Source: Bordetella parapertussis
Lineage (GTDB): Bacteria; Pseudomonadota; Gammaproteobacteria; Burkholderiales; Burkholderiaceae_D
NCBI GenBank assembly: GCA_945867725.1
Contig: CAMBJI010000112.1
Span: 1-6,735 of the forward strand
Direction: 5' to 3'
Length of the DNA stretch: 6,735 bases
Of the stretch, positions 5,799 through 6,735 are shown piece by piece. Position numbers and translations under genes: made by a program. The notes beneath the pieces were generated by a model. It was given only the letters and a program-made list of their open reading frames with translations, was not told the DNA's origin and searched no databases. Numbering within the stretch: position 1 is the stretch's first letter; every line of letters starts with the position of its first letter.

Positions 5799-5872
5799 CC
5801 CTCCTGTAAATCTCCCCTTGACCTGTGACTGGCGCCCTGATGCGGCGGCGGGTCGACTTATTTTCAAAAACT

Positions 5873-6735
5873 ATGTCATTTGCTGAACTCGGCCTCGCCG
5901 AACCTATCGTGCGTGCCGTCACGGAAAACGGTTATACCCAACCCACACCTATTCAATTACAAGCGATACCCGCCGTTTTAAAAGGTGGCGATCTGCTCGC
6001 TGGCGCCCAGACGGGCACCGGCAAAACCGCTGGCTTCACGCTGCCCATGCTGCAACTGCTGTCTGGGAAGCCACGTCCGGCAGCGCGCACGGTGCGCGCA
6101 CTGGTACTGACCCCCACGCGTGAACTCGCCGCACAAGTGGAAGAAAGCGTGCGTACTTATGGGAAGTACTTGAGCCTATCTTCTGCGGTCATTTTTGGCG
6201 GCGTCAACATCAATCCACAGATTCAAAAACTCGCGCGCGGCCTCGATATTCTCGTCGCCACGCCCGGTCGTCTGCTCGATCTCATGCAGCAAGGTGCGGT
6301 CGATCTGCGTGCAGTAGAAATTCTGGTGCTGGATGAAGCGGATCGCATGCTCGACATGGGTTTCATCCGCGATATTCGCAAAGTGCTGGCGGTCCTGCCA
6401 CCCAAGCGCCAAAACCTGCTCTTCTCGGCAACCTTTTCCGATGAAATTAAAGCATTAGCCGACGGTCTGTTGGACAATCCCGCGATGATCGAAGTCGCAC
6501 GACGCAATTCAACCGTCGAAGTGATCTCGCAAAGAATTCACCCCGTCGATCGCGACAAGAAGCATCAGTTGCTCACGTATCTCATCAAAGAGCACAACTG
6601 GTTTCAGGTACTTGTTTTCACACGTACCAAGCACGGCGCCAACAAATTGGCAGAGCAACTGAGCAAAGCCGATATACCCTCGCTCGCGATTCACGGTAAC
6701 AAGAGCCAGGCTGCACGTACCCGAGCACTAGCAGA
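5873..6735 (+). CDS. rhlE: DEAD-box ATP-dependent RNA helicase, RhlE type (partial, C-terminus beyond window)
   Basis: ATP-driven RNA helicase; RhlE family members act in ribosome assembly and RNA turnover. 287 complete codons are visible before the right edge. The motifs occur in order: Q motif FAELGL with TPIQ (3-8, 25-28), Walker A AQTGTGKT (45-52), Ia PTRELAAQ (81-88), Ib TPGRLLDL (130-137), II DEAD (154-157), III SAT (185-187), IV VLVFTRT (246-252) and the approach to [12 protein letters not shown] (272-282). The second RecA domain is cut and the C-terminal tail, which distinguishes RhlE from other DEAD-box paralogues, is not seen, so the symbol is an inference from the N-terminal style. 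ATG 5873 gives the family-like MSFAELGL; an in-frame ATG at 5840 would add 11 residues. Neither start has a Shine-Dalgarno. Confidence 0.9.
   Translation, partial: MSFAELGLAEPIVRAVTENGYTQPTPIQLQAIPAVLKGGDLLAGAQTGTGKTAGFTLPMLQLLSGKPRPAARTVRALVLTPTRELAAQVEESVRTYGKYLSLSSAVIFGGVNINPQIQKLARGLDILVATPGRLLDLMQQGAVDLRAVEILVLDEADRMLDMGFIRDIRKVLAVLPPKRQNLLFSATFSDEIKALADGLLDNPAMIEVARRNSTVEVISQRIHPVDRDKKHQLLTYLIKEHNWFQVLVFTRTKHGANKLAEQLSKADIPSLAIHGNKSQAARTRALA

Noticed and set aside
5590..5922. 110-codon minus-strand open frame across the suhB-helicase gap
   Set aside because: Overlaps the 3' end of suhB and the start of the helicase, shows Arg/Ser-rich low-information sequence with no domain, and lacks a ribosome-binding site.
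6176..6694. Three minus-strand open frames antisense to the helicase gene
   Set aside because: They are shadows of the DEAD-box coding frame, which shows all helicase motifs in order without interruption.
1..6735. Search for CRISPR repeats, insertion sequence ends, tRNA genes, defence or toxin-antitoxin modules
   Set aside because: By eye there are no regularly spaced repeats, no transposase-like frame, no tRNA cloverleaf and no unassigned gene large enough for such a module; nearly all sequence is accounted for by core genes.

Overview
The window holds core housekeeping genes and suggests a betaproteobacterium. The grounds are the rpsF-priB-rpsR-rplI gene order, a beta-type PriB carrying an RYTPAGIP motif, a 221-residue LexA with an expanded linker and a CTGT-N8-ACAG type SOS operator, and the trmJ/suhB divergent pair also known from E. 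coli. These calls rest on motif recall and not on a search, and the order within the class cannot be fixed. I found no mobile element, CRISPR array, rRNA or tRNA gene, and no frameshift or broken gene. Both window edges cut through genes: dnaB on the left and an RhlE-type helicase on the right.

Layout. On the minus strand, positions 1-1315 carry dnaB (C-terminus off the window), preceded by a short promoter region. A strong intrinsic terminator (1422-1450) separates it from the ribosomal operon rpsF-priB-rpsR-rplI (2950 down to 1472). That operon starts at a good sigma70 promoter (3026-3054) whose leader can fold into a bulged hairpin. Divergently, lexA (3178-3843) is read rightward behind two perfect SOS boxes lying one base apart. 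lexA converges on trmJ (4722 down to 3949) across a nested inverted repeat. trmJ and suhB (4824-5615) diverge across 101 bp that contains two palindromes. After 257 bp of intergenic DNA with an extended -10 promoter, a DEAD-box helicase gene (5873 onward) runs off the right edge.

Functionally, the left half joins replication (replicative helicase DnaB, primosomal PriB) with ribosome components (S6, S18, L9) and the SOS repressor LexA. The right half is RNA-centred: a tRNA wobble-loop 2'-O-methyltransferase (TrmJ), SuhB (an inositol-phosphatase-fold protein that in E. coli also joins the rRNA antitermination complex), and an RNA helicase.

I do not see an undescribed multi-gene system here. 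What deserves a second look is regulatory: a possibly leaderless dnaB mRNA, a candidate S6:S18 autoregulatory leader, the tight double LexA operator, the palindromes between trmJ and suhB, the nested inverted repeat between lexA and trmJ, and the unusual start of priB.
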